A stretch of DNA of 64,000 bases from Reinekea sp. G2M2-21 (lineage in GTDB: Bacteria > Pseudomonadota > Gammaproteobacteria > Pseudomonadales > Natronospirillaceae): NCBI RefSeq assembly GCF_015687175.1, contig NZ_JADPQG010000001.1, positions 1,798,001 through 1,862,000 of the forward strand, written 5' to 3'. This document shows, piece by piece, positions 36,157 to 45,645 of this stretch. A model generated the notes under the pieces. It saw only the letters and a program-made list of their open reading frames with translations, searched no databases and was not told the origin of the DNA. Each line of letters opens with the position of its first letter. Positions within the stretch are counted from its first letter, which is position 1. Both the position numbers and the translations under genes were made by a program.

Positions 36157-36624
36157 TCATTTGACCGTTAAATCCAACTGGGCCAGGATTTTATCCAGGC
36201 CCTCACCATAGCCATTCTCGACAAATCCGGTTCTTACGAAGCCCTGTTTCTGATAAAAACCAAAAGAGCGTGGCGTGGTGTCTAAAGCTACTTTACGCAC
36301 CTTGCCCAACATATGAAGAATTCGGTAATTGAGTAAAGCCTGCCCCAAGCCTTGACCATGAGATTCTCGAGTCACCATTCCCCAGATCAAGGTAGCTGTG
36401 TATTGTTGATCGACACAATACCCTGCACAACCCAATATTCGAGAACCGGAGGCCAGAACAAAATATGGCCACTGCTTATCTTCAGACAGACGTTCTCGCG
36501 ATTGCAGATCATCAATGAATTCATCACGTTCGTGTTCTGCAAAATAGTCAGGCAGATTTGACTCCAGAACCTGCACACAACCAAGCAAGTCTTCCTTGCG
36601 ATAGTCTCTTATTACCCAACTCAT
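36157..36624 (-). CDS. GNAT-family N-acetyltransferase
   Basis: This 155-residue acyltransferase has the GNAT core: YFVLASGSRILGCAG, the acetyl-CoA loop SHGQGLGQALL near residue 85-98, and SFGFYQKQGFVRTGFVENG. The acceptor is unknown. The start codon overlaps the mazG stop as ATGA at 36621-36624, so it is probably translated with mazG, relA and upstream genes. Family assignment is firm, specific substrate is not. Confidence 0.85.
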   Translation of the reverse strand: MSWVIRDYRKEDLLGCVQVLESNLPDYFAEHERDEFIDDLQSRERLSEDKQWPYFVLASGSRILGCAGYCVDQQYTATLIWGMVTRESHGQGLGQALLNYRILHMLGKVRKVALDTTPRSFGFYQKQGFVRTGFVENGYGEGLDKILAQLDLTVK

Positions 36625-37433
36625 TCACGCTCTTTCCTTTTCGCTTGCGACCAGAATTGATCGAGCTCGGCCAACGTAAATTCTTGCCAGGGTTTTCCAC
36701 TGTGATGGACACATTTTTCGACATAACCAAAGCGCGATTCAAATTTGGAGTTGGTCGAACGAACGGCCTGTTCCGGGTCGACACCAGTATGACGGGCAAT
36801 ATTGGCCAGCACAAAAAGCAGGTCTCCCAGCTCGTCTTCTATGTCACGTTGACGACCATTTTTAATGGCGGCTTTCAACTCATCGAGTTCTTCATGCACT
36901 TTCTCAATAACCTGATCAATATCCGGCCAGTCAAAGCCAACTTTCGCGGCTTTACCCTGTAGTTTTTTTGCCCTTAATAATCCTGGCAACGATTTGGGCA
37001 CATCGTGTAAAACAGACTTGCTAAGCGTACTTTTTTCCTCGGCTTTCAATGCATCCCACTGTTGGTTGATCTGAGCATCACTTGGTCTTTGATGTTGCCA
37101 TCGATCTTCCAGAACACCCTCAGGAAAGACATGAGGGTGACGGTAAATAAGCTTAGCGACCAGGCCATGAATAACATCGTCGAGAGTAAACTTTTCATCA
37201 TCCTTTGCGATCTGCGCGTAAAACACAACCTGGAACAACAGGTCGCCCAGTTCTTCCGACAAGTGTGCAAAATCTTCACGCTCTATGGTATCTATAACCT
37301 CGTAGACTTCTTCCAGTGTGTGCGGAACAATTGAACGATAGTCTTGCTTAATGTCCCAAGGACAACCATCTACCGGGTCTCGCAATCGGGACATCAGGTA
37401 TTTTAGATCTTCAAAGGTATAACGACGCGTCAT
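36621..37433 (-). CDS. mazG: Nucleoside triphosphate pyrophosphohydrolase MazG
   Basis: This 270-residue protein has two MazG repeats. The first contains DGCPWDIKQDYRSIVPHTLEEVYEV and EELGDLLFQVVFY. The second contains KVGFDWPDIDQVIEKVHEELDEL and EDELGDLLFVLANIARH. MazG hydrolyses NTPs, and in E. coli lowers ppGpp. It sits 2 bp after relA, as in many gammaproteobacteria, and overlaps the GNAT gene by 4 bp. Confidence 0.96.
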   Translation of the reverse strand: MTRRYTFEDLKYLMSRLRDPVDGCPWDIKQDYRSIVPHTLEEVYEVIDTIEREDFAHLSEELGDLLFQVVFYAQIAKDDEKFTLDDVIHGLVAKLIYRHPHVFPEGVLEDRWQHQRPSDAQINQQWDALKAEEKSTLSKSVLHDVPKSLPGLLRAKKLQGKAAKVGFDWPDIDQVIEKVHEELDELKAAIKNGRQRDIEDELGDLLFVLANIARHTGVDPEQAVRSTNSKFESRFGYVEKCVHHSGKPWQEFTLAELDQFWSQAKRKERE

Positions 37434-37435
37434 CT

Positions 37436-39679
37436 CTAGTGAACACTCTTGGTATAGACTCGACGCACATCCGCCACGTTCGGGACCTTGGACAACAGTG
37501 CCATGATGCGACTCAACGATTGCAAGTCTTCAACCTCGACGGTGATTGTCATTTCTGCAGAATTATTCGATTTATTGGAGGCTGTATTCATACCGATAAT
37601 ATTGACACCAATATTCGCCAACACGGTCATCAAATCTTTTAACAAACCGGTACGGTCGTAAGCTAATATCAGCAACTCCACCGGATAGGTTGTTCGGACC
37701 TGACCACCCCAGGATACATCGATGATTCGTTCCGGTTCTTTTGACTTCAGCTGTAGCAAATTCACACAATCGTCTCGGTGAATTGACACGCCACGTCCCA
37801 CGGTGATAAACCCGACAACTGGATCGCCCGGCACGGGTTTGCAGCAATTAGCGATGGTCGTGAGCAAATTACCGACGCCTTGAATAACCAGATCACTGGT
37901 GTGATTCTGCTGCTTGGCTTCCTTAAACTGAATCTGTTTTTCTTTTGGCGGGTTTGCAATATCTTCGGCGTGGTGTACGACGTGCATCAATCGAATATCA
38001 CCCGCACCCAGCGCCGCGAACATATTGTCTTCGTCATTGAAATTGACAGATTGTGCCAATTGTTTCATATCGACATTGGCGATATTAAAGCGTCGCAACT
38101 CTCGCAACAGCATTTCCCGACCATCACGGACGTTGATATCCCAATCCTGAGATTTGAACCAATGCTTAATTTTTGCCCGAGCACGAGACGATCTCACATA
38201 CCCGAGATCAGCATTCAACCAATCTCGGCTTGGGCTAGGATCGCTACCGGTCATAATTTCAACCTGGTCACCTATTTTGAGTGCCGTATTTAATGGCACT
38301 ATGCGACCATTTACTTTAGCACCTCGGCAACGATGGCCTATGTCGGTGTGAACTTTGTAAGCGAAATCAATTGGGGTGGCATCGGAAGCAAGATCTACAA
38401 CGTGACCATCCGGCGTTAATACGTATATCCGATCTACCGTAACATCGACACCCAGCTCTTCCACCATTTCGTCAATGCCACCAAGCTCGTCGTGCCATTC
38501 CAGCACTTGCCGCAACCAGGATACCTTTTCCTCATAGCCGCGAGACTGAGACGCTTTTTTCGCATCGGTTCCCTTATAAAGCCAATGAGCGCAAACACCC
38601 AGTTCGGCATCGTCATGCATTTCCTGAGTACGAATCTGAATTTCAACGACCTTGCCTTCCGGTCCGATGACGGCGGTATGCAATGAGCGATATCCGTTCT
38701 GTTTGGGCGAGGCAATGTAGTCATCAAACTCGCGGGGAATATGACGCCATAAAGAATGCACGATACCTAACACGGAATAACAATCACGTACTTGTGGAAC
38801 TAATATCCGAAATGCCCGAATATCGTAAACCTGACTGAAGGTAATATTTTTACGCTTCATCTTCCGCCAAATTGAATAAATGTGTTTTGCCCGGCCCTGA
38901 ATTTGCGCGGTAATCCCAGCTTCTTCAATTTCATGCGAAATCAAACTCTGAACTTTCTGAATGTACTCTTGGCGATCCAGACGTTTTTCATCCAACAGTT
39001 TGGCTATTTTTTTGTAGTCTTGCGGTTCAATATAGCGGAACGCGAGATCTTCTAACTCCCATTTCAGGTGCCCAACGCCGAGCCTGTGTGCCAACGGCGC
39101 ATAGATATCAAATACTTCACGGGCTACTTTATAACGCCGCGCAGCCGGTGCTTTTTTGACAGCGCGGATAGCGCATGTCCGTTCGGCTAACTTGATTAAA
39201 GCAACCCGAACGTCGTCGATCATGGCGACCAACATTTTACGAACCGCCTCGCCCTGGGTCTCATTTTGACCAAAGACACTAACTTTTGTGGATTTCTGCT
39301 GATGATGGATGGCGGCCATGCGCATAACGCCACTGATCAGGTTGGCAACCTTCGGTCCGAACTGGTCTTTTACTGTTTCGACGTCCAATTCTTCTTCACG
39401 AACCGTTCGGTAGAGCACAGCGGCAACCAGAGCATCCTGATCCAAGCCAAGATCGGCCAGAATCTCGGCCATTTCCAATCCGGTTTTGAAAGCAGACGTG
39501 TTTTCACCCCACTCATTCGCTCGGTGATCCGCTTCTTGTTCAGCGGTACGCGCAATGCGACAAGCCCGAAGCAATTCTTCTTCGTCCACAATCGCTGTTT
39601 TGCTTTCAACTCTCGCCAACCAGGCTTCCAGGTCGACCGTTCCGTCGCTAAAGACAGGTTGATCTTCACGTACTTTCAC
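37436..39679 (-). CDS. relA: GTP pyrophosphokinase RelA
   Basis: This 747-residue (p)ppGpp synthetase is activated by uncharged tRNA on ribosomes. The N-terminal hydrolase-like domain has lost the catalytic His-Asp: the SpoT-type HD motif is YR (about 90-91, in AAVLYRTVRE), so it is probably inactive. Synthetase signatures FDDYIASPKQNGYRSLHTAV and VVEIQIRTQEMHD follow, then TGS, a zinc-finger-like region and a C-terminal ACT (RTGLLKDLMTVLANIGVNIIG). Length is typical. It precedes mazG and follows rlmD. Confidence 0.97.
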   Translation of the reverse strand: MKVREDQPVFSDGTVDLEAWLARVESKTAIVDEEELLRACRIARTAEQEADHRANEWGENTSAFKTGLEMAEILADLGLDQDALVAAVLYRTVREEELDVETVKDQFGPKVANLISGVMRMAAIHHQQKSTKVSVFGQNETQGEAVRKMLVAMIDDVRVALIKLAERTCAIRAVKKAPAARRYKVAREVFDIYAPLAHRLGVGHLKWELEDLAFRYIEPQDYKKIAKLLDEKRLDRQEYIQKVQSLISHEIEEAGITAQIQGRAKHIYSIWRKMKRKNITFSQVYDIRAFRILVPQVRDCYSVLGIVHSLWRHIPREFDDYIASPKQNGYRSLHTAVIGPEGKVVEIQIRTQEMHDDAELGVCAHWLYKGTDAKKASQSRGYEEKVSWLRQVLEWHDELGGIDEMVEELGVDVTVDRIYVLTPDGHVVDLASDATPIDFAYKVHTDIGHRCRGAKVNGRIVPLNTALKIGDQVEIMTGSDPSPSRDWLNADLGYVRSSRARAKIKHWFKSQDWDINVRDGREMLLRELRRFNIANVDMKQLAQSVNFNDEDNMFAALGAGDIRLMHVVHHAEDIANPPKEKQIQFKEAKQQNHTSDLVIQGVGNLLTTIANCCKPVPGDPVVGFITVGRGVSIHRDDCVNLLQLKSKEPERIIDVSWGGQVRTTYPVELLILAYDRTGLLKDLMTVLANIGVNIIGMNTASNKSNNSAEMTITVEVEDLQSLSRIMALLSKVPNVADVRRVYTKSVH

Positions 39680-39696
39680 GGATTTCTTCTCTTTGG

Positions 39697-40944
39697 TTAC
39701 TTTTCCAACAACGCCATCGTTTCAATATGACGCGTTTGGGGAAACATATCGATCAAACCCACTTTTCTCAAGTGCCAATGTTGATTTACCAGATGTTTTA
39801 AATCACGCGCCATCGTTGCAGGGTCACAAGACACATACAATAGACGCTCTGCACCCACGATGGCATCCATGTTTCGGCAAACAGTTTCAGCACCAGCCCT
39901 GGGAGGGTCCAGTATCACAACGTTTGCGTTGAATTCCGTTAAGCCGGCGACATCTTGTAAAAGCGTTGTAAACAGGTTTTCGGCGACGAAACGCGCTTGA
40001 GTTTTGTCCCCCTTTGCGTCGTTTGCCTGCTGTATTGCACTCACACTAGATTCAACGCCAAAAACGCTCTGTACCTTATCCGACAAGGCTAGACTGATAT
40101 TGCCGTTGCCACAGAATAGATCCACTAAACGATCATTCGGCGTTAGCCTGAGCCAATGGGCTAATTGCACAATCATTCGTTCATTAACGGATCGATTGAC
40201 CTGAGTAAATTCTCCGGGTGCCGCGGTAACCCGATGAGACCCTGACCGATAAGACAGAGGTTGCTCTACTGCCCACCCCTGTTCACGCGCCCAGGCTTCT
40301 ACAGCCTGCTTAGCCACCAAAGTCGCCTCGATGACCGCCAAACCGATCTGATCATAATCATCAACAACCAGTTCAACTTGCTTTACGCCCTTAACCGGGG
40401 CCTTGGCAGCAAGTGTTTTCAAAGCCAACTGCACTGGTTCGATCAGAACCGGACAATGCTGAACTGGCACGACTTCATGGCCTTTACTGGCGTGAAACCC
40501 AACTTGGCCAGACCTGGAGAGATGAAAGCGCGCACGATGACGATAACCATAGGGTTCAGAGCGCAAGGCTGGTTCCAGTTCCGGAACAGTGAATTGCTGT
40601 CGACTCAAATGGTCACGAATGGTCTGTTCTTTCAAACTTATTTGAGTCGCATGCGACAGATGTTGTTGCTGACACCCACCACATTGGCCATACAAACGAC
40701 ACAGAGGTTCACTACGGTACTCGCTATTGTGGCTGATTTTAACAGCACGCCCCTGCCACAGCTTTGAATTGCCCTGTTCCAGCGCCACCGTACATTGTTC
40801 ACCTGGGACTGCGCCGAATACCATGACAACCCGGCCATCGACATGTCCGATACCACGACCATCATGGCTGAATCGGGTAATCTCCAGGTTGACCGTCGAC
40901 GGAATTTTTGCTGCCTTATTCGACTTTGGTGAGTTACGGCGCAT
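39697..40944 (-). CDS. rlmD: 23S rRNA m5U1939 methyltransferase RlmD
   Basis: This 415-residue SAM-dependent enzyme makes m5U1939 and has an Fe-S cluster. The N-terminal TRAM domain (about 18-72; DGRGIGHVDGRVV) is followed by cluster cysteines C82, C88, C91 and C164 (CRLYGQCGGC and VQHCPVL). The SAM-binding VDLFCGNGNIS and the DPPRAG loop are present. The catalytic cysteine is in VSCDPATMARDL near residue 372. It starts one base inside the cysM stop (TGATG) and lies 17 bp before relA. Confidence 0.95.
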   Translation of the reverse strand: MRRNSPKSNKAAKIPSTVNLEITRFSHDGRGIGHVDGRVVMVFGAVPGEQCTVALEQGNSKLWQGRAVKISHNSEYRSEPLCRLYGQCGGCQQQHLSHATQISLKEQTIRDHLSRQQFTVPELEPALRSEPYGYRHRARFHLSRSGQVGFHASKGHEVVPVQHCPVLIEPVQLALKTLAAKAPVKGVKQVELVVDDYDQIGLAVIEATLVAKQAVEAWAREQGWAVEQPLSYRSGSHRVTAAPGEFTQVNRSVNERMIVQLAHWLRLTPNDRLVDLFCGNGNISLALSDKVQSVFGVESSVSAIQQANDAKGDKTQARFVAENLFTTLLQDVAGLTEFNANVVILDPPRAGAETVCRNMDAIVGAERLLYVSCDPATMARDLKHLVNQHWHLRKVGLIDMFPQTRHIETMALLEK

Positions 40945-41837
40945 CAGCGGTTATACACCCCAGTCGATAAATAGCGATCACCCCGGTCGCACACAATCGC
41001 TACGATAACCGCGTTATTCACCTGTTCAGATAACAACAAAGCACCCGCTACTGAACCGCCTGAACTGACACCGGCGAATATACCTTCTTCGGTGGCTAAG
41101 CGTTTCATGGTCGCCTCAGCGGTACTCTGGTCCATATCGATAACTGAATCGACCCGAGCCTCGTCAAAAATGCTCGGCATATAGGCTTTAGGCCAGCGTC
41201 GAATACCGGGTATTTGAGAGCCTTCAGTTGGCTGTAACCCAACAATCTGTATATCTGGGTTTTGCTCTTTCAGATAGCGCGAACACCCCATAATGGTACC
41301 GGTTGTACCCATTGCTGAAACAAAATGTGTCACTTTCCCGTGCGAGTCCTGCCAAATTTCCGGGCCAGTGGTCAGGTAGTGAGCTTCTGGATTATCTGGA
41401 TTGCTGAATTGGTCTAACACCTTGCCCTGCCCGGACGCCTGCATCGATAGAGCCAGATCCCGAGCGTATTCCATACCTTGATCCTGCGATACCGAGATGA
41501 TATCAGCGCCGTAGGCGCGCATACTGGCCCGGCGCTCTTCAGACAGATTCGAAGGCATGATCAACGTCATTTTATAACCCTTAATCGCCGCGGCCATGGC
41601 CAACGCAATTCCGGTATTGCCGCTTGTCGCTTCAATCAGGTTGTCTCCAGGTTTGATATCGCCCCGCCGCTCGGCCTGCAATATCATGTTCAAAGCGGGC
41701 CTGTCCTTAACCGACCCCGCGGGATTGTTACCTTCCAGTTTCAATAGCACCGTGTTGCTGGGATTTGGATTGATTCGTTGCAAGCGAACCAATGGCGTGT
41801 GGCCGATAAAATCCTCAACGGTAGGAAATTCACTCAT
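40944..41837 (-). CDS. cysM: Cysteine synthase B
   Basis: This 297-residue PLP enzyme makes cysteine from O-acetylserine and sulphide or thiosulphate. K44 in NPAGSVKDRPAL is the PLP lysine, the substrate loop EATSGNTGIALA is present, and a second PLP-phosphate loop is seen as GTTGTIMG. The short length and the ASGQG/GSQIPGIRRW region fit CysM rather than CysK. It overlaps rlmD by one base. It is divergent from the barA-like gene. Confidence 0.95.
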   Translation of the reverse strand: MSEFPTVEDFIGHTPLVRLQRINPNPSNTVLLKLEGNNPAGSVKDRPALNMILQAERRGDIKPGDNLIEATSGNTGIALAMAAAIKGYKMTLIMPSNLSEERRASMRAYGADIISVSQDQGMEYARDLALSMQASGQGKVLDQFSNPDNPEAHYLTTGPEIWQDSHGKVTHFVSAMGTTGTIMGCSRYLKEQNPDIQIVGLQPTEGSQIPGIRRWPKAYMPSIFDEARVDSVIDMDQSTAEATMKRLATEEGIFAGVSSGGSVAGALLLSEQVNNAVIVAIVCDRGDRYLSTGVYNR

Positions 41838-41944
41838 AATGTCTCCAGAATTCTCAATGGCCGCTATTGTACCTTCTTATAACTGCCAGAAATAATAACG
41901 TTCGTTTATAAAAAATTTTATTTAGAGTATGACGATATATATGA

Positions 41945-41964
41945 CTGAATAGACTCCTATTCAG
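41945..41964. repeat. Perfect 8-bp inverted repeat between cysM and the barA-like gene
   Basis: CTGAATAG-ACTC-CTATTCAG lies in the 279-bp divergent gap about 108 bases before the cysM start and 153 bases before the hybrid kinase ATG. No T-run follows, so it may be an operator or RNA hairpin rather than a terminator. Regulator unknown. Confidence 0.5.
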
Positions 41965-42116
41965 CGAATCTGTTCATCGGAACCCTCAGTTTTTCGACAA
42001 AAATCCGCTCTTTTGCGTCATAATGCAGATCAGGCAAACCCAAAAAACTCTTTACTACTCGCCGCTATAACGCTGATCCTTAATCGACGGCTTTCAAGGC
42101 GGCAAACAGGCTCCGT

Positions 42117-44972
42117 ATGAATTCAATTGGCTTACAAAATCGACTGCTTTATATCTCTCTTATCCCAGCACTGATTCTCGGACTATTGGCCGTTAGCTGG
42201 TTTACCAAAATTGATATAGACAACCAAACAGCTGCCTTTGAGCAACGTACAGAAGCCGTTGCCAATCGACTTGCAGACACACTGTCCAGCCCAGTCGCCG
42301 CCGTGCAGGAACCGTTATTAGATGCGTTAATTCGCCGCACACTGAACGAGCCTGATGCCCGCTCAATACGATTATTTACGGCTTCTGCCAGCGAATGGTC
42401 TTTACACGGTCCAAATCCACTGGGGCCATCTTACCCAATCTCGATAAGTGACACCCGTGAGACAAGGGTTTACCGAAGTGATTTAAGCTATCGCTATCTA
42501 GTGCCGATCTTTTCTCCAGATGATTTGCAATCCAGGTTGCCATCTCCCCGCCCGATAGCCTGGGTGGAAGTCGAATTTGACTATGCCAACACCAAGTTGT
42601 GCCACTATCAGTCAATCTTACGCAACATCGCCCTGTTGATGGTCTCACTGCTCATCATCAGCGGTGTCGCCTTGTATTTGAATCGGGAAATCATTAATCC
42701 CGTACAAAACATGATACGGACGGTCGTGGAAATACGAGAAGGAAATCTTGAATCCCGCGTGCCTGTTAAATCAAAAGGTGAATTACGGGCTCTTGAGGTC
42801 GGCATTAACGCGATGGCCGAAACCATCAAAGATGCCTACAACGATATGCAGAACAGCGTCGAACAGGCCACTCTGGACCTGCGTGAAACGCTGGAGACAA
42901 TCGAAATCCAGAACATTGAATTGGATATGGCTCGTCGCGAAGCGCAAACGGCAAATCAGGTTAAAACAGAGTTTCTCGCCAACATGAGCCATGAAATCCG
43001 TACACCCTTGAATGGCATTATTGGTTTTGCCCGATTATTGGGACGATCAAATTTGACGCGTAAACAAGAAGACTATGTAGGCACCATCATGTCTTCGTCT
43101 CAGGTATTGCTGACGATCATCAACGATGTATTGGATTTTTGCAAAATCGAAGCTGGAAAATTGATGCTCGATAACCGCAGCACTAACTTACGTGAAGTCA
43201 TTGAAGAAGTTCTGACGATGCTGGACCCAGCATCGTCAGCCAAAAACCTGGAAGTCGTTTCTTTATTTTTTGCCGATGTCCCTGAACAGTTGATTTTTGA
43301 TCCACTTCGACTGAAGCAGGTACTGACCAACCTGATCAGCAATGCGATTAAGTTTACCAGCGAAGGCAGTGTGGTCATCCGAACCATGATAGAGCAACAA
43401 CAGGGAAACAAAGTTACCGTCAGGGTCAGTGTGACTGACACCGGGATTGGACTGAGCAAAACCCAACAAAAAGCTCTCTTTCAGGCCTTTTCTCAAGCGG
43501 ATTCCTCGACAGCTCGCGAATTTGGCGGCACTGGGCTCGGACTGGTTATTTCCAAGCGTCTGGTTGAACAGATGGGCGGCGATATCGGCCTGGAAAGCAA
43601 AAAAGGCGAAGGATCTACATTCTGGTTTAACATTCGTGCTGAGGTCGCGCCTGCTGTTCAACAACCGCCTAAGTTAAAGGGCCTAGAAAATCATACTGTC
43701 GCGATTATTGAATACCGTGAAATGACGCGCTTGTCGGTCCGACATCAAATTGAAAGCTGGGGAGCCCGAGTCATCGAGTTTGACTCGGCCGCGCAATTGG
43801 CAGAGCATTTGAAAACCAACCCAGAACCACGCCCGCAACTGGCTATTATGGATGTTGATGGTCAACAGCGAAGTGATGAACTGTACCGTACACTGCTGAC
43901 AATCGATCGTGATTTGGAATGCCCGACACTGGTCATATCCAACTCCAGTGACGAGGACATCAATGCTCGCATGCTCGAACAGGGTGCCCATTTCTACCTG
44001 ACTAAGCCGATCCGCTCAGCAGAACTCTACCAAGCCCTGATCCGTATCATTGAACCGGAAGGTGACTATTCGACTCAACGCGGAGAGTTACGCCTGGGGC
44101 ATATGAAATCCACCATTAATGTACTTGCGGTCGATGATAATCCAGCCAATCTCAAGCTCATCGTTACTTTACTTGATTCACTGGGCGTGGTCGTAAAAGG
44201 TGCTTCTGGCGGCGAGGAAGCCGTCAACATGGCCCAACGAGAACAGTTTGACCTTATCTTTATGGATATTCAGATGCCGAACATGGACGGTCTAACGGCC
44301 ACCCGACATATCCGACGGACTGAAGCCAGCAATCGCCACGTACCGATTATCGCCCTTACCGCGCACGCTTTGGCTGATGAACGTGAAGCGATGTTGGATG
44401 CTGGCATGGATGACTATCTTGCTAAGCCCATTGATGAAGACCAGCTACAGCGAACGCTGTTTAAATGGACCGGCGCGACGCTGCAGTCCTCCGAGCACAA
44501 GTTCGAATCCTCGGCTGAAGCAAATGAACCGGCTCCGGAACTGGATGCCCAACAATTATCTGAGTTACCGACAGTCGATCTGGTGAGTGGCCTGGAAAAA
44601 GCCAATGGCAAACTGAGCCTCGCAAAAGATATGTTCAGCATGCTCATTGACACGCTGGCCAAAGATCAGCAACAGATCAACCAACTGTACCAACAAGGGG
44701 ACTATAAAGCTCTGCTGGAACTGGTGCATAGACTCCATGGAGCGACGCACTACTGCGGCGTTCCGCGCCTTAGGGTTACCGCCATGCACACCGAGTCATT
44801 GTTAAAACAAGGCTTTTATTCGATGCTGGAGGATGCGTTGTTTATCTTAAATGACGAGATTGAAAACGTGCAGCACTGGTCAGCTGAAAACAACATCGAT
44901 CGCAATTTTGAACAGGCCGTTAAGGTTTACGCCTATCAAATTAAAAATAAAAATAAGTCCGTTAAAGTTTAA
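42117..44972 (+). CDS. Hybrid histidine kinase of GacS/BarA type
   Basis: This 951-residue inner-membrane kinase should phosphorylate a GacA/UvrY-type regulator. Order: N-terminal helix (about 10-30), a periplasmic sensor, a second helix (about 170-190), HAMP (about 190-245), HisKA with H292 in NMSHEIRTPLNG, HATPase (about 390-520), and a degenerate receiver (about 520-640) lacking the usual acidic pair. A full receiver follows with D717 in FMDIQMPNMDG, then an Hpt domain with H871 in LVHRLHGATHYCG. This is the BarA/GacS layout. cysM, rlmD, relA and mazG lie divergent. The MITE-like repeat follows the stop codon. Confidence 0.93.
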   Translation: MNSIGLQNRLLYISLIPALILGLLAVSWFTKIDIDNQTAAFEQRTEAVANRLADTLSSPVAAVQEPLLDALIRRTLNEPDARSIRLFTASASEWSLHGPNPLGPSYPISISDTRETRVYRSDLSYRYLVPIFSPDDLQSRLPSPRPIAWVEVEFDYANTKLCHYQSILRNIALLMVSLLIISGVALYLNREIINPVQNMIRTVVEIREGNLESRVPVKSKGELRALEVGINAMAETIKDAYNDMQNSVEQATLDLRETLETIEIQNIELDMARREAQTANQVKTEFLANMSHEIRTPLNGIIGFARLLGRSNLTRKQEDYVGTIMSSSQVLLTIINDVLDFCKIEAGKLMLDNRSTNLREVIEEVLTMLDPASSAKNLEVVSLFFADVPEQLIFDPLRLKQVLTNLISNAIKFTSEGSVVIRTMIEQQQGNKVTVRVSVTDTGIGLSKTQQKALFQAFSQADSSTAREFGGTGLGLVISKRLVEQMGGDIGLESKKGEGSTFWFNIRAEVAPAVQQPPKLKGLENHTVAIIEYREMTRLSVRHQIESWGARVIEFDSAAQLAEHLKTNPEPRPQLAIMDVDGQQRSDELYRTLLTIDRDLECPTLVISNSSDEDINARMLEQGAHFYLTKPIRSAELYQALIRIIEPEGDYSTQRGELRLGHMKSTINVLAVDDNPANLKLIVTLLDSLGVVVKGASGGEEAVNMAQREQFDLIFMDIQMPNMDGLTATRHIRRTEASNRHVPIIALTAHALADEREAMLDAGMDDYLAKPIDEDQLQRTLFKWTGATLQSSEHKFESSAEANEPAPELDAQQLSELPTVDLVSGLEKANGKLSLAKDMFSMLIDTLAKDQQQINQLYQQGDYKALLELVHRLHGATHYCGVPRLRVTAMHTESLLKQGFYSMLEDALFILNDEIENVQHWSAENNIDRNFEQAVKVYAYQIKNKNKSVKV

Positions 44973-44976
44973 GCCT

Positions 44977-45240
44977 AGTGTCCTGAGTTAGAAGTTCGCA
45001 TGTATTCAGCATGCCATTCAAGCTCTATTGCGAGCCGCGTCCCGCAGTCGATGGTTGTTCCATTGGCAAGAGACAGAACGACACCAGAGAGCTTGAATGT
45101 CGCGCCCGAAGAGAGCTCATGGAAAACACTATTACGGCGTTGCTCTTCTTGAAAAGATCTCGATATTCTCTACTAAGAGCGCCTTGTAATATCGCTTCCT
45201 ATTAGCTCTGAAACTAAACGAACTTCCGACTCAGGATATT
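44977..45240. repeat. MITE-like inverted-repeat element, long copy (264 bp)
   Basis: Left terminus AGTGTCCTGAG is identical over 22 bp to that of the copy at 30399. The right part (AGCTCTGAAACTA onward, 45204-45240) matches it over about 33 bp, then decays at the very end (GGATATT). Inside are inverted arms CATTCAAGCTCT (45015-45026) and AGAGCTTGAATG (45088-45099). It lies between convergent 3' ends of the barA-like gene and acpS. No transposase is present. The minus-strand interior has a short open frame whose TAG stop is made by the left terminus. Confidence 0.75.
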
Positions 45241-45262
45241 AACGTGCAGGCTGCTACCCGGT

Positions 45263-45634
45263 TTACAGCAGAACAGCGAATGCGACGGCATAATCCTGTT
45301 CATCGCTGAGTGTCACTTTGACTTCCTTGGCTCCAAGCTCGTGCAATCGTGTCAGCGCAACATTGCTTAATGTGACCTGTGGCTCACCCATTGGTCCAGG
45401 GATGATCTGAATATCTGCAAAGGTCACACCTTTAGCGATGCCTGTACCCAAGGCTTTGGCAATGGCTTCCTTGGCCGCAAAACGATTGGCCAGAAACGCC
45501 ATTGAATAGCCTCGTTTCGCAAAAACAGCCTGTTCAGACACCGACAGTACTCGGGTTACAAAGCGCTCTCCTTGCTTTTCAAAAGATGCCTGAATTCTAG
45601 AAATTTGTACAATGTCTGTTCCAATACCTTTCAT
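45263..45634 (-). CDS. acpS: Holo-[acyl-carrier-protein] synthase
   Basis: This 123-residue trimeric phosphopantetheinyl transferase activates ACP with CoA. Its signature GIGTDIVQISRI and RFAAKEAIAKALGTGI (the Mg-binding glutamate) are present, with the conserved RVLS region. It follows recO by 11 bp. In most gammaproteobacteria pdxJ separates recO from acpS; here it is missing. The long MITE-like repeat lies 22 bp beyond its stop codon. Confidence 0.96.
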   Translation of the reverse strand: MKGIGTDIVQISRIQASFEKQGERFVTRVLSVSEQAVFAKRGYSMAFLANRFAAKEAIAKALGTGIAKGVTFADIQIIPGPMGEPQVTLSNVALTRLHELGAKEVKVTLSDEQDYAVAFAVLL

Positions 45635-45645
45635 CGGTTATCCCT

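Noticed and set aside
45011-45205. 64-codon plus-strand frame inside the long repeat
   Set aside because: No ribosome binding site or recognisable domain; reported as repeat sequence instead of a gene.
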